DNA from: Thermosporothrix hazakensis
Lineage (GTDB): Bacteria; Chloroflexota; Ktedonobacteria; Ktedonobacterales; Ktedonobacteraceae
Assembly: GCF_003253565.1 (NCBI RefSeq)
Contig: NZ_QKUF01000001.1
Span: 62,001 to 126,000 of the forward strand
Length of the DNA stretch: 64,000 nt
Direction of reading: 5' to 3'
Below are positions 24,054 to 33,077 of the stretch, piece after piece. A program made the position numbers and the translations under genes. Under the pieces are notes generated by a model that worked only from the letters and a program-made list of their open reading frames with translations, was not told the origin of the DNA and did no database searches. The number at the start of each line of letters is the position of its first letter. Position 1 is the stretch's first letter.

Positions 24054-25502
24054 GTGAACAACAATAATGATCCCCGCTGGAACTACGATGATCCGCGCTT
24101 CTACGAAGGACGCCCGGCGGATCAGGCGCCCAGCCGACCAGCATATGATGATCTCGGGCATCAGGGTCAGATCCCGACCTCTCCTGACCCATTGCCCTAT
24201 GACAACGTTCCGCCCGATGGCTACGACCTGCGTCAGCATCAGGAAGAGGAACGGAGACTCCGCATTCAACGCACCATCGGCAAAACGCTCGGTATCCTTG
24301 CCCTTGTTGCGATCGCCTTCCTCGGAGGCTGGTTCAGTCACGAGTTTTTCAGTGGGCCTCGCTTCGACTCTAACAACCAATCAAAATCGTATCTCGGTCT
24401 TATTCAAGAAGCATGGCAACTTATCGACGAAAACTATGTCGACCGCGAAAATGTAAACTATAAGAAAATGGCCTATACTGCTATTGACTCTATGGTGACT
24501 TCGCTCAATGACAAGCAACATACCCGCTTCCTCACTCCCGACGACGTCAAGAACGAGAACCAGCAGCTCAGCGGGAAAGTGGTTGGCATCGGCGTCTATG
24601 TCCAGCAGGACCCGAACACAAAGAAGGTATTTATCTCAGGCACAATGCCAGATTCACCCGCCGAAAAGGCCGGCCTGAAAGCGAATGATGTCATTGTGGC
24701 CGTCGATGGAAAGAGCACACAGGGAAAGGACCTCAGCGAGATCAGTGCGATGATTAAAGGCAAGGAAGGCACCGACGTCACCCTGACCATTCAGCGCCCC
24801 GGCGAACAGGGAACAAAGGACTTCAAGATTACCCGCGCCTCAATTACCGTGCCCAACGTGCTTATGTACTACATCCCCGATAGCCATATCGCGCATATTC
24901 AGATCGTCCAGTTTACAGATGGCGTGACAAGCCAGCTCAAAGAGGCTGTGAACAAGGCCAAAGCGCAGGGCGCACAGAAGATTGTGCTTGACCTTCGCAA
25001 CAATCCCGGCGGCTACCTCCGCGAGGCCATTGATACCGCCAGCCTGTTCCTTGAACAGGGCACCATTCTGATTGAACGAGACAAGTCGGGCAACCAGCAA
25101 GAATATAAGGCAACCGGTCAGACCCTTGATACCAAAATACCGCTTGTGGTGCTGACCAACAACAATACCGCCAGCGCCGCCGAGATTGTCGCCAGCGCGC
25201 TCCGCGATAATGGCCGTGCCACGATCATCGGTGAAAAGACGCTCGGCACCGGAACCGTGCTTCAGCAGTTTGATCTCTCCGATGGCTCGGCGATCCTGCT
25301 TGGAATTCGCGAATGGCTCACTCCGAAGGGACAGTTCATCCGTGATCAGGGGGTCCAGCCAGATGTAACGATCAAGCTTGCTCCCAATGTCTCCATTGTC
25401 TCGCCAACCGAGGAATCGAGCGAGCATATGAACGAGGCCCAGATTATGGGCAGTCAGGACAAGCAGCTACAGGAAGCAATCAAGTACCTCAAAGCACACT
25501 GA
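24054..25502 (+). CDS. C-terminal processing peptidase, S41 family
   Basis: Membrane-anchored serine protease of 482 aa. An unusual Pro/Asp-rich cytoplasmic N-terminus (~70 residues) precedes one membrane helix (about 77-95). A PDZ domain follows (about 170-260), then the S41 catalytic domain with S374 (NTASAAE) and K395 (IIGEKTLGTG) as the Ser-Lys dyad. The GTG at 24054 was chosen because GGAGG lies 6 nt upstream. The open frame to 23946 lacks a start signal. Likely trims periplasmic or envelope proteins; substrate unknown. Confidence 0.93.
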   Translation: MNNNNDPRWNYDDPRFYEGRPADQAPSRPAYDDLGHQGQIPTSPDPLPYDNVPPDGYDLRQHQEEERRLRIQRTIGKTLGILALVAIAFLGGWFSHEFFSGPRFDSNNQSKSYLGLIQEAWQLIDENYVDRENVNYKKMAYTAIDSMVTSLNDKQHTRFLTPDDVKNENQQLSGKVVGIGVYVQQDPNTKKVFISGTMPDSPAEKAGLKANDVIVAVDGKSTQGKDLSEISAMIKGKEGTDVTLTIQRPGEQGTKDFKITRASITVPNVLMYYIPDSHIAHIQIVQFTDGVTSQLKEAVNKAKAQGAQKIVLDLRNNPGGYLREAIDTASLFLEQGTILIERDKSGNQQEYKATGQTLDTKIPLVVLTNNNTASAAEIVASALRDNGRATIIGEKTLGTGTVLQQFDLSDGSAILLGIREWLTPKGQFIRDQGVQPDVTIKLAPNVSIVSPTEESSEHMNEAQIMGSQDKQLQEAIKYLKAH

Positions 25503-25515
25503 GCGCTCCTGCGCG

Positions 25516-25554
25516 GCGGAGAGACAGCCTACCCGGTTGACTCTCCGCTTTTTT
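25516..25554 (+). terminator. Terminator after the S41 peptidase
   Basis: Stem GCGGAGAG / CTCTCCGC (25516-25523 and 25541-25548), followed by TTTTTT. It overlaps the last codons of the convergent AAC(3)-like gene. Confidence 0.85.
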
Positions 25555-26371
25555 GTGCATCGAGCATCGGCCCTCCGGGAATCGCGTCACGACAGCGCAC
25601 ACAGGTAGGATCAGCACAGGCCGTGATCGACGGATTCCGCCTGATCGCCTCTGATGCTACCTCAAGCGTGGCCCGGGCCGGAAACACCTGCCAGAGGCTT
25701 TCCCCCACAGTGCAGGTGGTACGAAACGGCGCAAGGAGCGGGGCAAACGCCTCAAAACCAGTGGAGCAGCTTCCGATTTCCACCATCTGAGGCTTTCCGT
25801 GCTCGTCGTTGGCCCATCGCCGAAAGAGTGTCCGACCCGCCTGTTGTTCGGCATAATGCAGAAACGTCATGGATGTCAGCCTCACGCCCATCAACAGAAT
25901 GGCTCCATCAAGCCCGCAAAGCTCTTTAAAAGGTGCATAGACCGCGAGTGGTTTCTGTGGCGCGATCAACTGTTCCGCCAGCGGTCCGATGGCAACAAAG
26001 GAGTTCAGAGGATGCCACCCACGCACGCGCCGCCGCTCCCGCACCATGACAGCAGGAAGCGCCCCCATATCCAGATCTATCGCAGTCGTGTCGGGGCGAT
26101 AGATCTGGCTTGTAGGCGGAAGCGAAAGCTCCTCCTCACTCCACCCGTTACGCGCTGGATACGCACTATCAGGCGGAGGAGCGGAAAAGGTACGCAGCGA
26201 AAAGGAAGGTGCCATCACCGTGCATCCCTCAGCAAGCAGTCCCTCAAGCAGCGTCCTGGCCCCTCCCTCAATATGCCCGAAGGAGCGCAAAGAGGAATGG
26301 ACACAGAGCGCCTTCCCGGACAAGCCACATTGCTGTACAGCCACACGAATCATACTGAGCGTCACCGGCAT
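25529..26371 (-). CDS. Aminoglycoside N(3)-acetyltransferase (AAC(3)) family protein
   Basis: A 280-aa member of the antibiotic N-acetyltransferase family, which includes aminoglycoside 3-N-acetyltransferases and chromosomal homologues of unknown role. It shows the family core VHSSLRSFGHIEGGARTLLE, TVMAPSFSLR, HPLNSFVAIG (active-site histidine region), and LLMGVRLTSMTFLHYAEQ. The ATG at 26371 was chosen because GAAAGGA lies 7 nt upstream. Chromosomal members often do not give resistance, so I call the family and not the phenotype. A C-terminal four-cysteine segment (CADPTCVRC) is unusual. Confidence 0.82.
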   Translation of the reverse strand: MPVTLSMIRVAVQQCGLSGKALCVHSSLRSFGHIEGGARTLLEGLLAEGCTVMAPSFSLRTFSAPPPDSAYPARNGWSEEELSLPPTSQIYRPDTTAIDLDMGALPAVMVRERRRVRGWHPLNSFVAIGPLAEQLIAPQKPLAVYAPFKELCGLDGAILLMGVRLTSMTFLHYAEQQAGRTLFRRWANDEHGKPQMVEIGSCSTGFEAFAPLLAPFRTTCTVGESLWQVFPARATLEVASEAIRRNPSITACADPTCVRCRDAIPGGPMLDAQKSGESTG

Positions 26372-26402
26372 CCGTTTTTCCTTTCTGAACAAGCAAGCAT
26401 CC

Positions 26403-26431
26403 TTGAAAAGTGGATCGCGATCGACTATAGT
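26403..26431 (+). promoter_or_regulatory. Promoter of the rhamnose mutarotase gene
   Basis: TTGAAA (26403-26408), 17-nt spacer, TATAGT (26426-26431), about 50 nt before the ATG. Confidence 0.7.
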
Positions 26432-26480
26432 GGGAGAAACACTATCCGGGAGTATACCATATTCAGGGAGGAGAACCGAT

Positions 26481-26804
26481 ATGCGCCGTTTTGGTCAGGT
26501 CATTGGCATCAAGCCTGACAAAATCGAGGAGTATGAGCGCCTGCACGCCGCCACATGGCCCGAGGTGCTGAAAACCATCCACGCATGCAACATCCGCAAC
26601 TACACCATCTTTCGCCATGAACACCTGCTGTTCGCGTATTTTGAATATATTGGAGACGATTTCGAGGCGGATATGAAGAAGATGGCGGAAGATCCCAAAA
26701 CAAGGGAGTGGTGGAGCTATACCGACCCCTGTCAGGAACCACTCCCTTCACGCCAACCAGGCGAATGGTGGACCACCATGCGCGAGGTCTTTCATACTGA
26801 CTAA
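26481..26804 (+). CDS. rhaM: L-rhamnose mutarotase family protein
   Basis: A 107-aa protein of the RhaM/YiiL family that interconverts alpha and beta anomers of L-rhamnose (some members act on L-fucose). The sequence shows the family start RRFGQVIGIKPDKIEEYERLH, the WPEVL segment, NYTIFRH and the C-terminal WWTTMREVFH. GGGAGGAG precedes the ATG at 26481. No other rhamnose genes are nearby, so the physiological sugar is unconfirmed. Confidence 0.88.
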   Translation: MRRFGQVIGIKPDKIEEYERLHAATWPEVLKTIHACNIRNYTIFRHEHLLFAYFEYIGDDFEADMKKMAEDPKTREWWSYTDPCQEPLPSRQPGEWWTTMREVFHTD

Positions 26805-26821
26805 AAGAAGCAGAGAACGCT

Positions 26822-27742
26822 TCAGAGCGCTGTGGCCGCCTGATAGTATTTGCTCGTCGGAGGATGTCCCAGGAAGGGCGCAATACTCCGGGTGGCCGCA
26901 ACCACTTTCTCCAGATTGACCCCCGTCTCAATCCCGAGCCCGTGAAGCATATACAACAGGTCCTCTGTTGCCAGGTTTCCAGCAGCTCCCGGAGCATATG
27001 GACAGCCTCCCAGACCACCGGCAGCGCTATCCACCGTTGAAATACCAAGCTGAAGCGCTGTCAGGACGTTTGCCAGCGCAGTGCCTCGTGTATCGTGAAA
27101 GTGCACCGCAAGCTTCTCCAGCGGGATACGTCCCTTTGTCACCAGCAGATCAATCACCGTCACCACCTGATCGGGAGTCGCGACACCAATCGTATCGCCA
27201 AGCGAGAGCTCACTGATACCCATGTCCAGCAGGCGCAGAGCCACCTCAAGCGTCTGTTCGGGCTTGACCTCACCCTCGTAGGGACACCCGAAGACGGTTG
27301 AGATATACCCACGCACGGGGATTTGTTCCCGCTGTGCCGCCTCGACCACCGGGCGAAAGTTTGCCAGACTCTCCGCGATCGTAGCGTTGATGTTATGGCG
27401 CGTAAAGCTCTCGCTTGCAGCAGTAAAGACGGCAATCGAGCGTACTCCGGCAGCAAGCGCCCGCTCCATCCCCTTCATATTCGGCACAAGAACCGGATAC
27501 TCGGTTCCGGGCAGGCGCGTCAGGCTGCTCATCACCTCGGACGCATCGCTTAACTGTGGGATCGCCCGCGGGCTGACAAACGAGGTCGCTTCAACGACCG
27601 GTAAACCGGCCTCGGCCAGTTGCTCGATAAAGCGGATCTTCTGGGCAGTGGGGACCTGTCCCTTCTCGTTCTGCAAGCCGTCACGCGGGCCAACCTCTAC
27701 CACGCGTACCCGGCGTGGCAACGAAGCAAACAACGTGTGCAT
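26822..27742 (-). CDS. Hydroxymethylglutaryl-CoA lyase
   Basis: Splits HMG-CoA into acetoacetate and acetyl-CoA, the last step of leucine breakdown. It is 306 aa with the aldol-type TIM-barrel start VEVGPRDGLQNE, LSLGDTIGVATP, VHFHDTRGTALAN (metal histidines) and the HMG-CoA lyase signature GGLGGCPYAPGAAGN with the catalytic cysteine. The ATG at 27742 has AGAGGA 10 nt upstream. It follows the CorC-like gene by 18 nt, so it is the last gene of a glmU-corC-lyase unit. It complements the mccA/mccB genes on the other strand. Confidence 0.93.
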   Translation of the reverse strand: MHTLFASLPRRVRVVEVGPRDGLQNEKGQVPTAQKIRFIEQLAEAGLPVVEATSFVSPRAIPQLSDASEVMSSLTRLPGTEYPVLVPNMKGMERALAAGVRSIAVFTAASESFTRHNINATIAESLANFRPVVEAAQREQIPVRGYISTVFGCPYEGEVKPEQTLEVALRLLDMGISELSLGDTIGVATPDQVVTVIDLLVTKGRIPLEKLAVHFHDTRGTALANVLTALQLGISTVDSAAGGLGGCPYAPGAAGNLATEDLLYMLHGLGIETGVNLEKVVAATRSIAPFLGHPPTSKYYQAATAL

Positions 27743-27760
27743 CCAGCAAACTCCTCTCAC

Positions 27761-29203
27761 TTACAGGAAAGCCGAAAATGTCGGGCGCACCATCGGCTGC
27801 TGTCCGACCCCTGTGTCGCTCTGCTTCTCGGAAGCCGGAACGACCGGCACAGTATGAACATCCTGCCCCGGCTGAGACTCAACGGGCTTCTGTTCTCGCT
27901 GCACCCGAATCTTCAGGATCCGGCGGCCGCGGGTTGCCAGCACCGTAAAGGTCAGATCCTCGTAGGAGACCACATCGCCTACGCCAGGTATCTTGTCCAG
28001 TTGCGCATACACAAAGCCACCAAGCGTCTCATAGTCCTCATTCGAGAGGTGGGTATCCATCAGATCGTTGAAGTCATCAATGCTGAACATCGCATCGAAG
28101 ATATACTCGTTCTCGCTCACCTTCTCGTAGAGGTTCTCTTCGTGGTCGTACTCGTCTTTGATGTCGCCGACGATCTCTTCCACCAGATCCTCTATCGTCA
28201 CCAGTCCTGACACCGAGCCATATTCATCAACCACAATCACGATATGGACGCGGTTCTGTCGAATCTCGCTCAGCAGATCATCGAGCTTTTTCGTCTCAGG
28301 TACAAAGTATGCCGGGCGTACCAGCGAGCGGATTGAGCGGGTGGTCTGTCCATCACGCAACTGTTTCAATAAATCTTTGGTGTAGAGGATGCCAATGATC
28401 TCATCAACGCCTTTGCCAGCATCATAGACCGGGATACGCGAAAAGCCTCCCTGAAGGGCCACGTCCACGGCTTCCAGCACGGTTGTGGTATCGGCCAACG
28501 TGACCATATCAATGCGAGGAATCATCACCTCACGGGTGGTCGTATCCGCGAACTCGAAGATGCTATGAATCATCTCCGTCTCATCCTCTTCAAGCACGCC
28601 CTCTTCCTCGCCGACAGTCAGCAGCATACGCAGCTCTTCCTCAGTGACGAACGGGCCACTTCGCTTTAAGCGCCCATTGGTCAGGTGCACCAGCAGCCGG
28701 GTCACGGAACGCAACAACCAGACAACCGGAGAAAGGAGCCGCGCCAGCAACCGAATAGGCGTGACCAGTATCCGCACCCAACTCATCGGGCTCTGGACGG
28801 CGGCGGTCTTGGGGACGATCTCACAGAAGAGCAGGACAATCAGCGCGAGGAGAACCGAGGCAATCAACTGCCCCCACGAGGCAAAGAAATGCAGGGCAAG
28901 GAGTGTTGACGCAACAGCGGCAACGATGATCGATACAACATGAACAATGAGCACCGTGGTGAGGAAGGTATTTGGTTCAGCCAGGAGTTGATCTATCTTC
29001 AGCGCAGATTGATCGCCTTCCTCAACCAGATTTTTGAGCTTAATACGGCTGATAGAGGTCAAAGCCGTCTCGGCAGCCGAAGCCAATGCACAGAGAAGCA
29101 GAGCCACAAGCAAGATGATGAGCTGTGTCCCGAGTTCCCCGTTCCACTGTGGCAACCGAAAATCAAGAATGGCGGCTATACTACCTAGATCGGGGCCGTC
29201 CAT
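27761..29203 (-). CDS. CNNM/CorC-family (hemolysin C-like) membrane protein
   Basis: A 480-aa membrane protein. The N-terminal CNNM (DUF21) domain has about four helices (residues 25-165). Paired CBS domains follow (VMIPRIDMVTL ... YTKDLL; VDEYGSVSGLVTIEDLVEEIVGDI). The C-terminal CorC_HlyC domain is visible as YEKVSENEYIFDA and ETLGGFVYAQL. Members are implicated in magnesium efflux or resistance. The start has no good Shine-Dalgarno. It lies 66 nt after glmU and 18 nt before the HMG-CoA lyase gene. Confidence 0.9.
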   Translation of the reverse strand: MDGPDLGSIAAILDFRLPQWNGELGTQLIILLVALLLCALASAAETALTSISRIKLKNLVEEGDQSALKIDQLLAEPNTFLTTVLIVHVVSIIVAAVASTLLALHFFASWGQLIASVLLALIVLLFCEIVPKTAAVQSPMSWVRILVTPIRLLARLLSPVVWLLRSVTRLLVHLTNGRLKRSGPFVTEEELRMLLTVGEEEGVLEEDETEMIHSIFEFADTTTREVMIPRIDMVTLADTTTVLEAVDVALQGGFSRIPVYDAGKGVDEIIGILYTKDLLKQLRDGQTTRSIRSLVRPAYFVPETKKLDDLLSEIRQNRVHIVIVVDEYGSVSGLVTIEDLVEEIVGDIKDEYDHEENLYEKVSENEYIFDAMFSIDDFNDLMDTHLSNEDYETLGGFVYAQLDKIPGVGDVVSYEDLTFTVLATRGRRILKIRVQREQKPVESQPGQDVHTVPVVPASEKQSDTGVGQQPMVRPTFSAFL

Positions 29204-29230
29204 AGGTCATCAATTACTGCCTTTCACAGC

Positions 29231-29263
29231 GTGTCAGGGGCAACCGTTGGCACCCCCTGACAC
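29231..29263. repeat. Inverted repeat between glmU and the CorC-like gene
   Basis: Perfect 10-bp arms GTGTCAGGGG (29231-29240) and CCCCTGACAC (29254-29263) just after the glmU stop. There is no T-run on the minus side, so it may be an RNA-processing or stability hairpin and not a terminator. Confidence 0.5.
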
Positions 29264-29268
29264 AAAAA

Positions 29269-30705
29269 CTATTTATTTCCAGATTCTACAGGAGAATCTT
29301 GCTCCGTCCCGGCACTTTCGCGCACGCGAATCAAGCGAGCGGGCACCCCGGCAACCAGCGCGTGTGGTGGCACATCCTGCCGCACAACTGCGCCAGCTCC
29401 CGTATATCCATGCTCACCGACCGTGACCGGGGCAACCAGCGTCGTATCACACCCGACAAACGCATGATCACCGATAATGGTCGGATGCTTCTGCTTGCCG
29501 TCATAGTTCGATGTAATGACACCGGCGGCGATATTCACCTGTTTACCGACGGTCGCATCACCCACATAGCTGAAATGGTGCATCTGCGTTTCGGGTCCCA
29601 GATAGGAGTTCTTGACCTCCGCAAAGTTCCCCATATAGACACCACGTGCCAGATGCGCCCCGGGGCGACAATGGCTGAAAGGACCAACATGTACGCCCTC
29701 TTCCAGCGTAGAGGATTCTACGACAGAATTCTGAATGACACAGCGGTCGCCCACAACAGACTGATCGATGGTCGTTGCCGGTCCAATACGGCAGCCCGCA
29801 CCGATCGTCGTTTCACCGGAAATCATCGTTCCAGGGAGGATCACAGTATCCTGGCCGATCTGCACTCCATCATCGATATAGGTTGAGCTCGGGTCAACAA
29901 TCGTAACCCCGGCGTACATGTGCTGCTCCAGGATCCGACGGCGCACAAGCTGCTCTGCATAGGCAAGCTGGACGCGATTATTGACACCAATGGTCTCTTC
30001 AAGCGTCCCGAGCACGGTCGCGATTTCTCGCCCTTGCTGACTGGCAATGCCAACCAGATCGGTCAAATAATACTCGCCTGACGGATTGCGTGGCAGCGCC
30101 TCAAGAGTGGGCCAGAGCCATTCGCGATCAAAGCAATAGACCCCCGAATTGATCTCGTTAATCTTGAGCTGCTCGGGAGTGGCCCGCTTGACCTCAACGA
30201 TTTCCAGCACACGCCCAGCGGCATCGCGCACGATACGGCCAAAATCGGAGGGACGATCGGTCAAAGCCGTCAAAAACGTCACTGTCGCCTGACGCTGTAT
30301 ATGTTCAGCCACAATCTGTGCCAGAATCTCTGGCCGCACCAGCGGAGTATCACCATAACAGACCAGCACAGTTTGTGGCAGAGGAGCAAGCGAATTCACA
30401 ACATCCATTGCCATCAGGAGTGCATGCCCGGTTCCCAGTTGCTCTTCTTGTAATGCATAATGGCACTGCTCACCAAAAGCAGCTTCAACCTGCTCACGCT
30501 CATGCCCGAGCACAACAACGGGACGATGTGAATGAACAGAATCAGCGAGGGGAGCAAAAGAAGAGGTAGCGGGGATTGACTCAATAGCGTTCAAGACATG
30601 ACCGAGGAGGGGGCGTCCGGCCAGCCGATGAAGCACTTTCGGTAAACTTGAACGCATCCGGGTTCCTTTTCCTGCGGCAAGAACCACGGTCGCATATGTA
30701 TTCAT
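29269..30705 (-). CDS. glmU: Bifunctional GlmU (GlcNAc-1-P uridylyltransferase / GlcN-1-P acetyltransferase)
   Basis: Makes UDP-N-acetylglucosamine for peptidoglycan. It is 478 aa. The N-terminal nucleotidyltransferase has VVLAAGKGTRMRSSLPKVLH, EEQLGTGHALL and CYGDTPLV. The C-terminal left-handed beta-helix hexapeptide domain has the acetyltransferase segment NFAEVKNSYLG and NYDGKQKHPTIIGD. A short insertion near residues 45-60 (after NAIESIP) is not typical. The ATG at 30705 has GAGGAG 10 nt upstream, and that site lies in the GAGGAG/CTCC arm of the hairpin region described upstream. Confidence 0.94.
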   Translation of the reverse strand: MNTYATVVLAAGKGTRMRSSLPKVLHRLAGRPLLGHVLNAIESIPATSSFAPLADSVHSHRPVVVLGHEREQVEAAFGEQCHYALQEEQLGTGHALLMAMDVVNSLAPLPQTVLVCYGDTPLVRPEILAQIVAEHIQRQATVTFLTALTDRPSDFGRIVRDAAGRVLEIVEVKRATPEQLKINEINSGVYCFDREWLWPTLEALPRNPSGEYYLTDLVGIASQQGREIATVLGTLEETIGVNNRVQLAYAEQLVRRRILEQHMYAGVTIVDPSSTYIDDGVQIGQDTVILPGTMISGETTIGAGCRIGPATTIDQSVVGDRCVIQNSVVESSTLEEGVHVGPFSHCRPGAHLARGVYMGNFAEVKNSYLGPETQMHHFSYVGDATVGKQVNIAAGVITSNYDGKQKHPTIIGDHAFVGCDTTLVAPVTVGEHGYTGAGAVVRQDVPPHALVAGVPARLIRVRESAGTEQDSPVESGNK

Positions 30706-31085
30706 CAAACAAATCTCCTCGGGAGATCCCCGGCCTCAGCCGTGGGGAGGAAAGAGGACGTCACCGCCCCTTCCTCGAACCTCCGCTTGCGCGGGTAATG
30801 TATGCCTCGTCAAGGTTCTGGAGCGGTTTGTCTGTCCATAGCACAGGCTTCACTATGGGCCGTAGAGGTCAGAGCGGGCAAACACCCTGACGTACCTATC
30901 TATTCGCTCCGAACGGAGCCCGATCACTCACACGGAGTGCTGGCTGAGACTGGTCAGGTTCGGGTCTGCTCTTCACAGGCCCCGGTGGGGGTCCCTGACG
31001 AGCGAAATATAGACTGCATAAACAACAAATCAGGCATTAGAAGTTCTAATGCCTTACAAAGTGGAAGGAAAAGAAAGTGATGAGG
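30706..31085. other. Structured, unassigned region upstream of glmU
   Basis: No convincing gene. The plus strand has a hairpin at about 30736-30759 (CCCCGGC-CTCA-GCCGTGGGG followed by AGGA) that looks like a right-end hairpin of IS200/IS605-type elements. It also has GCTCCG-AAC-GGAGC (near 30907-30920) and a CATAG...CTATG stem (30837-30857). AGGCATTAGAA-G-TTCTAATGCCT (31032-31054) just downstream of the tRNA may be its terminator. No tnpB is present. Confidence 0.4.
31032..31054. terminator. Hairpin downstream of tRNA-Gln
   Basis: Eleven-bp perfect arms AGGCATTAGAA / TTCTAATGCCT with one base between. The minus-strand tail is only U-rich (GATTTGTTGTTT), so termination is probable but not certain. 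Confidence 0.45.
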
Positions 31086-31156
31086 CTGGGGTGCTAGGAT
31101 TCGAACCTAGGATCGCGGATCCAAAGTCCGCTGCCTTACCGCTTGGCCACACCCCA
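31086..31156 (-). tRNA. tRNA-Gln (anticodon TTG)
   Basis: On the minus strand TGGGGTG pairs with CACCCCA (acceptor). The D-arm is GCCAAGCGGTAAGGC. The anticodon stem GCGGA/TCCGC holds the loop CTTTGGA with anticodon TTG. The T-arm is CTAGGTTCGAATCCTAG. The discriminator is G. CCA is not encoded. It is the only tRNA seen in the window. Confidence 0.95.
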
Positions 31157-31203
31157 ACGCTGTTTGTTACCAGCCGCGCGAGGTTTCTTCCTCGCACGCA
31201 AGT

Positions 31204-31232
31204 ATAGTACACGAAACCGTACGATTTGTCAA
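31204..31232 (-). promoter_or_regulatory. Promoter of tRNA-Gln
   Basis: On the minus strand: TTGACA (31227-31232), 17-nt spacer, TACTAT (31204-31209), about 50 nt before the mature tRNA. Confidence 0.75.
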
Positions 31233-31317
31233 TAATCCGGACGAGTTTTTTGCCGAAAAACTGGCAGGCAGAAGCCACCTTCCACCATCACACATTCACA
31301 GGCGAGAAGTCTAAATC

Positions 31318-31347
31318 TTGACGGGCCTTGTAAAGCGGTGCTATGCT
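31318..31347 (+). promoter_or_regulatory. Promoter of mccB
   Basis: TTGACG (31318-31323), 18-nt spacer, TGC-TATGCT (extended -10; hexamer 31342-31347). Confidence 0.65.
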
Positions 31348-31412
31348 GCAAATAGAGCAATGACGCACGGCACGCTGTTCCCAGTATCATCGACGAGAGG
31401 AACCTAGACAGA

Positions 31413-33020
31413 ATGGCATTGATTGAAAGTCGAATAGATCGCAACAGTAGCGAGTTTCAAGAGAATGCTCGCTCTTTCAGGCAACTGCTCGAACAGTTGC
31501 GCGAGCGCACGGAACAGGTGAAACAGGGTGGTGGCCCGGAAGCCATCGAAAAACATCGCAAGCGGAACAAGCTGCTTGCCCGCGAACGCATTCACCTGCT
31601 CTGCGATCCCGATACTCCTTTTCTTGAACTGAGCCCTCTGGCCGCCTGGGATATGTATGACAATGACGCTCCCTCGGCGGGCATCGTGACCGGGATCGGA
31701 GTTATTGAGGGGCAAGAATGCATGATTGTTGCCAATGATGCAACAGTCAAAGGCGGCACCTATTTCCCGATGACCGTCAAAAAACATCTCCGCGCCCAGG
31801 AAATCGCCGAGCAGAACCATCTGCCCTGTATCTATCTGGTCGATTCGGGCGGCGCATACCTTCCCCTTCAGGCTGACGTGTTCCCTGACCGCGACCACTT
31901 CGGGCGCATCTTCTATAACCAGGCGCGGATGTCCAGCCAGCGCATTCCACAGATCGCGGTCGTGATGGGCTCCTGTACCGCTGGCGGAGCATATGTTCCG
32001 GCCATGAGTGATGAAACGATCATCGTGCGCGGCAACGGCACGATCTTTCTGGGTGGTCCGCCACTGGTCAAAGCCGCAACCGGCGAGGAGGTCACAGCCG
32101 AGGAGCTCGGCGGGGCCGATGTGCACTGTCGCACCTCTGGCGTCACCGATCACTACGCGATGAACGACGAGCACGCGCTTGCGCTCTGTCGCAGCATCGT
32201 CTCACATCTCTATCGGCGCAAATATATCCCCTGGGAGATCAGGCCACCAGAGCCACCGCGCTATGATCCTGATGAGCTGCTCGGGATTGTGCCCGCCGAT
32301 AGCCGGAAAAGCTATGATGTCCGTGAGGTGATCGCTCGCCTTGTGGACAGCAGCGACTTCCACGAGTTCAAGGCGCTCTATGGCACAACGCTTGTCTGTG
32401 GCTTCGCCCGCATCATGGGCTATCCGGTCGGTATTATCGCCAACAACGGTATCCTCTTCTCGGAAAGCGCCCTCAAGGCCACCCACTTTATCGAGCTTTG
32501 CGGGCAGCGTCAGATTCCGCTGGTCTTCTTACAGAACATTACGGGCTTTATGGTCGGCAAGCAATACGAGAATGGCGGCATCGCCAAAGATGGGGCCAAG
32601 ATGGTCATGGCAGTCGCCAACGCATCCGTCCCGCGCTTTACCGTGATCATCGGCGGCTCGTTCGGCGCTGGCAACTACGGCATGTGTGGTCGCGCCTACT
32701 CCCCGCGGCAGCTCTGGATGTGGCCCAACGCCCGTATCTCGGTGATGGGCGGACAGCAGGCTGCAACCGTCCTGGCAACGATCCGCAAGGAAGGACTGGC
32801 CGCTCGCGGCAAGACGATGAGCCCCGAAGAAGAGGCCGCCTTTATGCAGCCCATCCTTGAGAAGTATGAGCAGGAGGGCAACCCCTACTACAGCACGGCC
32901 CGCCTCTGGGACGATGGGATTATTGACCCACGCGATACCCGCACCGTTCTGGCCCTGGGGATTGCCGCCTCGCTGAACGCGCCCATGCCCGAAACTCCCT
33001 TCGGCGTCTTCAGGATGTAG
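31413..33020 (+). CDS. mccB: Acyl-CoA carboxylase beta subunit, probably methylcrotonyl-CoA carboxylase
   Basis: Biotin-dependent carboxyltransferase of 535 aa. Two crotonase-type halves carry the acyl-CoA and carboxybiotin sites. Segments such as [37 protein letters not shown] and [14 protein letters not shown] are characteristic of the methylcrotonyl-CoA (leucine) branch and less of the propionyl-CoA branch. AGAGGA lies 12 nt before the ATG at 31413. The biotin carboxylase partner (mccA) is three genes downstream. A promoter lies at 31318-31347. Substrate assignment rests on similarity and context. Confidence 0.88.
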   Translation: MALIESRIDRNSSEFQENARSFRQLLEQLRERTEQVKQGGGPEAIEKHRKRNKLLARERIHLLCDPDTPFLELSPLAAWDMYDNDAPSAGIVTGIGVIEGQECMIVANDATVKGGTYFPMTVKKHLRAQEIAEQNHLPCIYLVDSGGAYLPLQADVFPDRDHFGRIFYNQARMSSQRIPQIAVVMGSCTAGGAYVPAMSDETIIVRGNGTIFLGGPPLVKAATGEEVTAEELGGADVHCRTSGVTDHYAMNDEHALALCRSIVSHLYRRKYIPWEIRPPEPPRYDPDELLGIVPADSRKSYDVREVIARLVDSSDFHEFKALYGTTLVCGFARIMGYPVGIIANNGILFSESALKATHFIELCGQRQIPLVFLQNITGFMVGKQYENGGIAKDGAKMVMAVANASVPRFTVIIGGSFGAGNYGMCGRAYSPRQLWMWPNARISVMGGQQAATVLATIRKEGLAARGKTMSPEEEAAFMQPILEKYEQEGNPYYSTARLWDDGIIDPRDTRTVLALGIAASLNAPMPETPFGVFRM

Positions 33021-33057
33021 TGACGCTAACGGAATCGCTTGCACGTTCCAATCTTGT

Positions 33058-33077
33058 ATATGCAAAATATATGCAAA
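33058..33077. repeat. 11-bp-spaced direct repeat between mccB and corA
   Basis: ATATGCAAA occurs twice (33058-33066 and 33069-33077), one helical turn apart. A wider inverted repeat CTTGCACG...CGTGCAAG (33038-33045 and 33081-33088) flanks it. Confidence 0.45.

Noticed and set aside
29231..29263. Intrinsic terminator after glmU
   Set aside because: The stem is strong but lacks a T-run in the direction of transcription, so it is listed as a repeat only.
30800..31020. Possible TPP or SAM riboswitch or RNase P RNA because of CTGAGA and GGTCAGG motifs upstream of glmU
   Set aside because: The other conserved blocks of these RNAs are missing and the orientation relative to glmU is wrong for CTGAGA. 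Left as unassigned structure.
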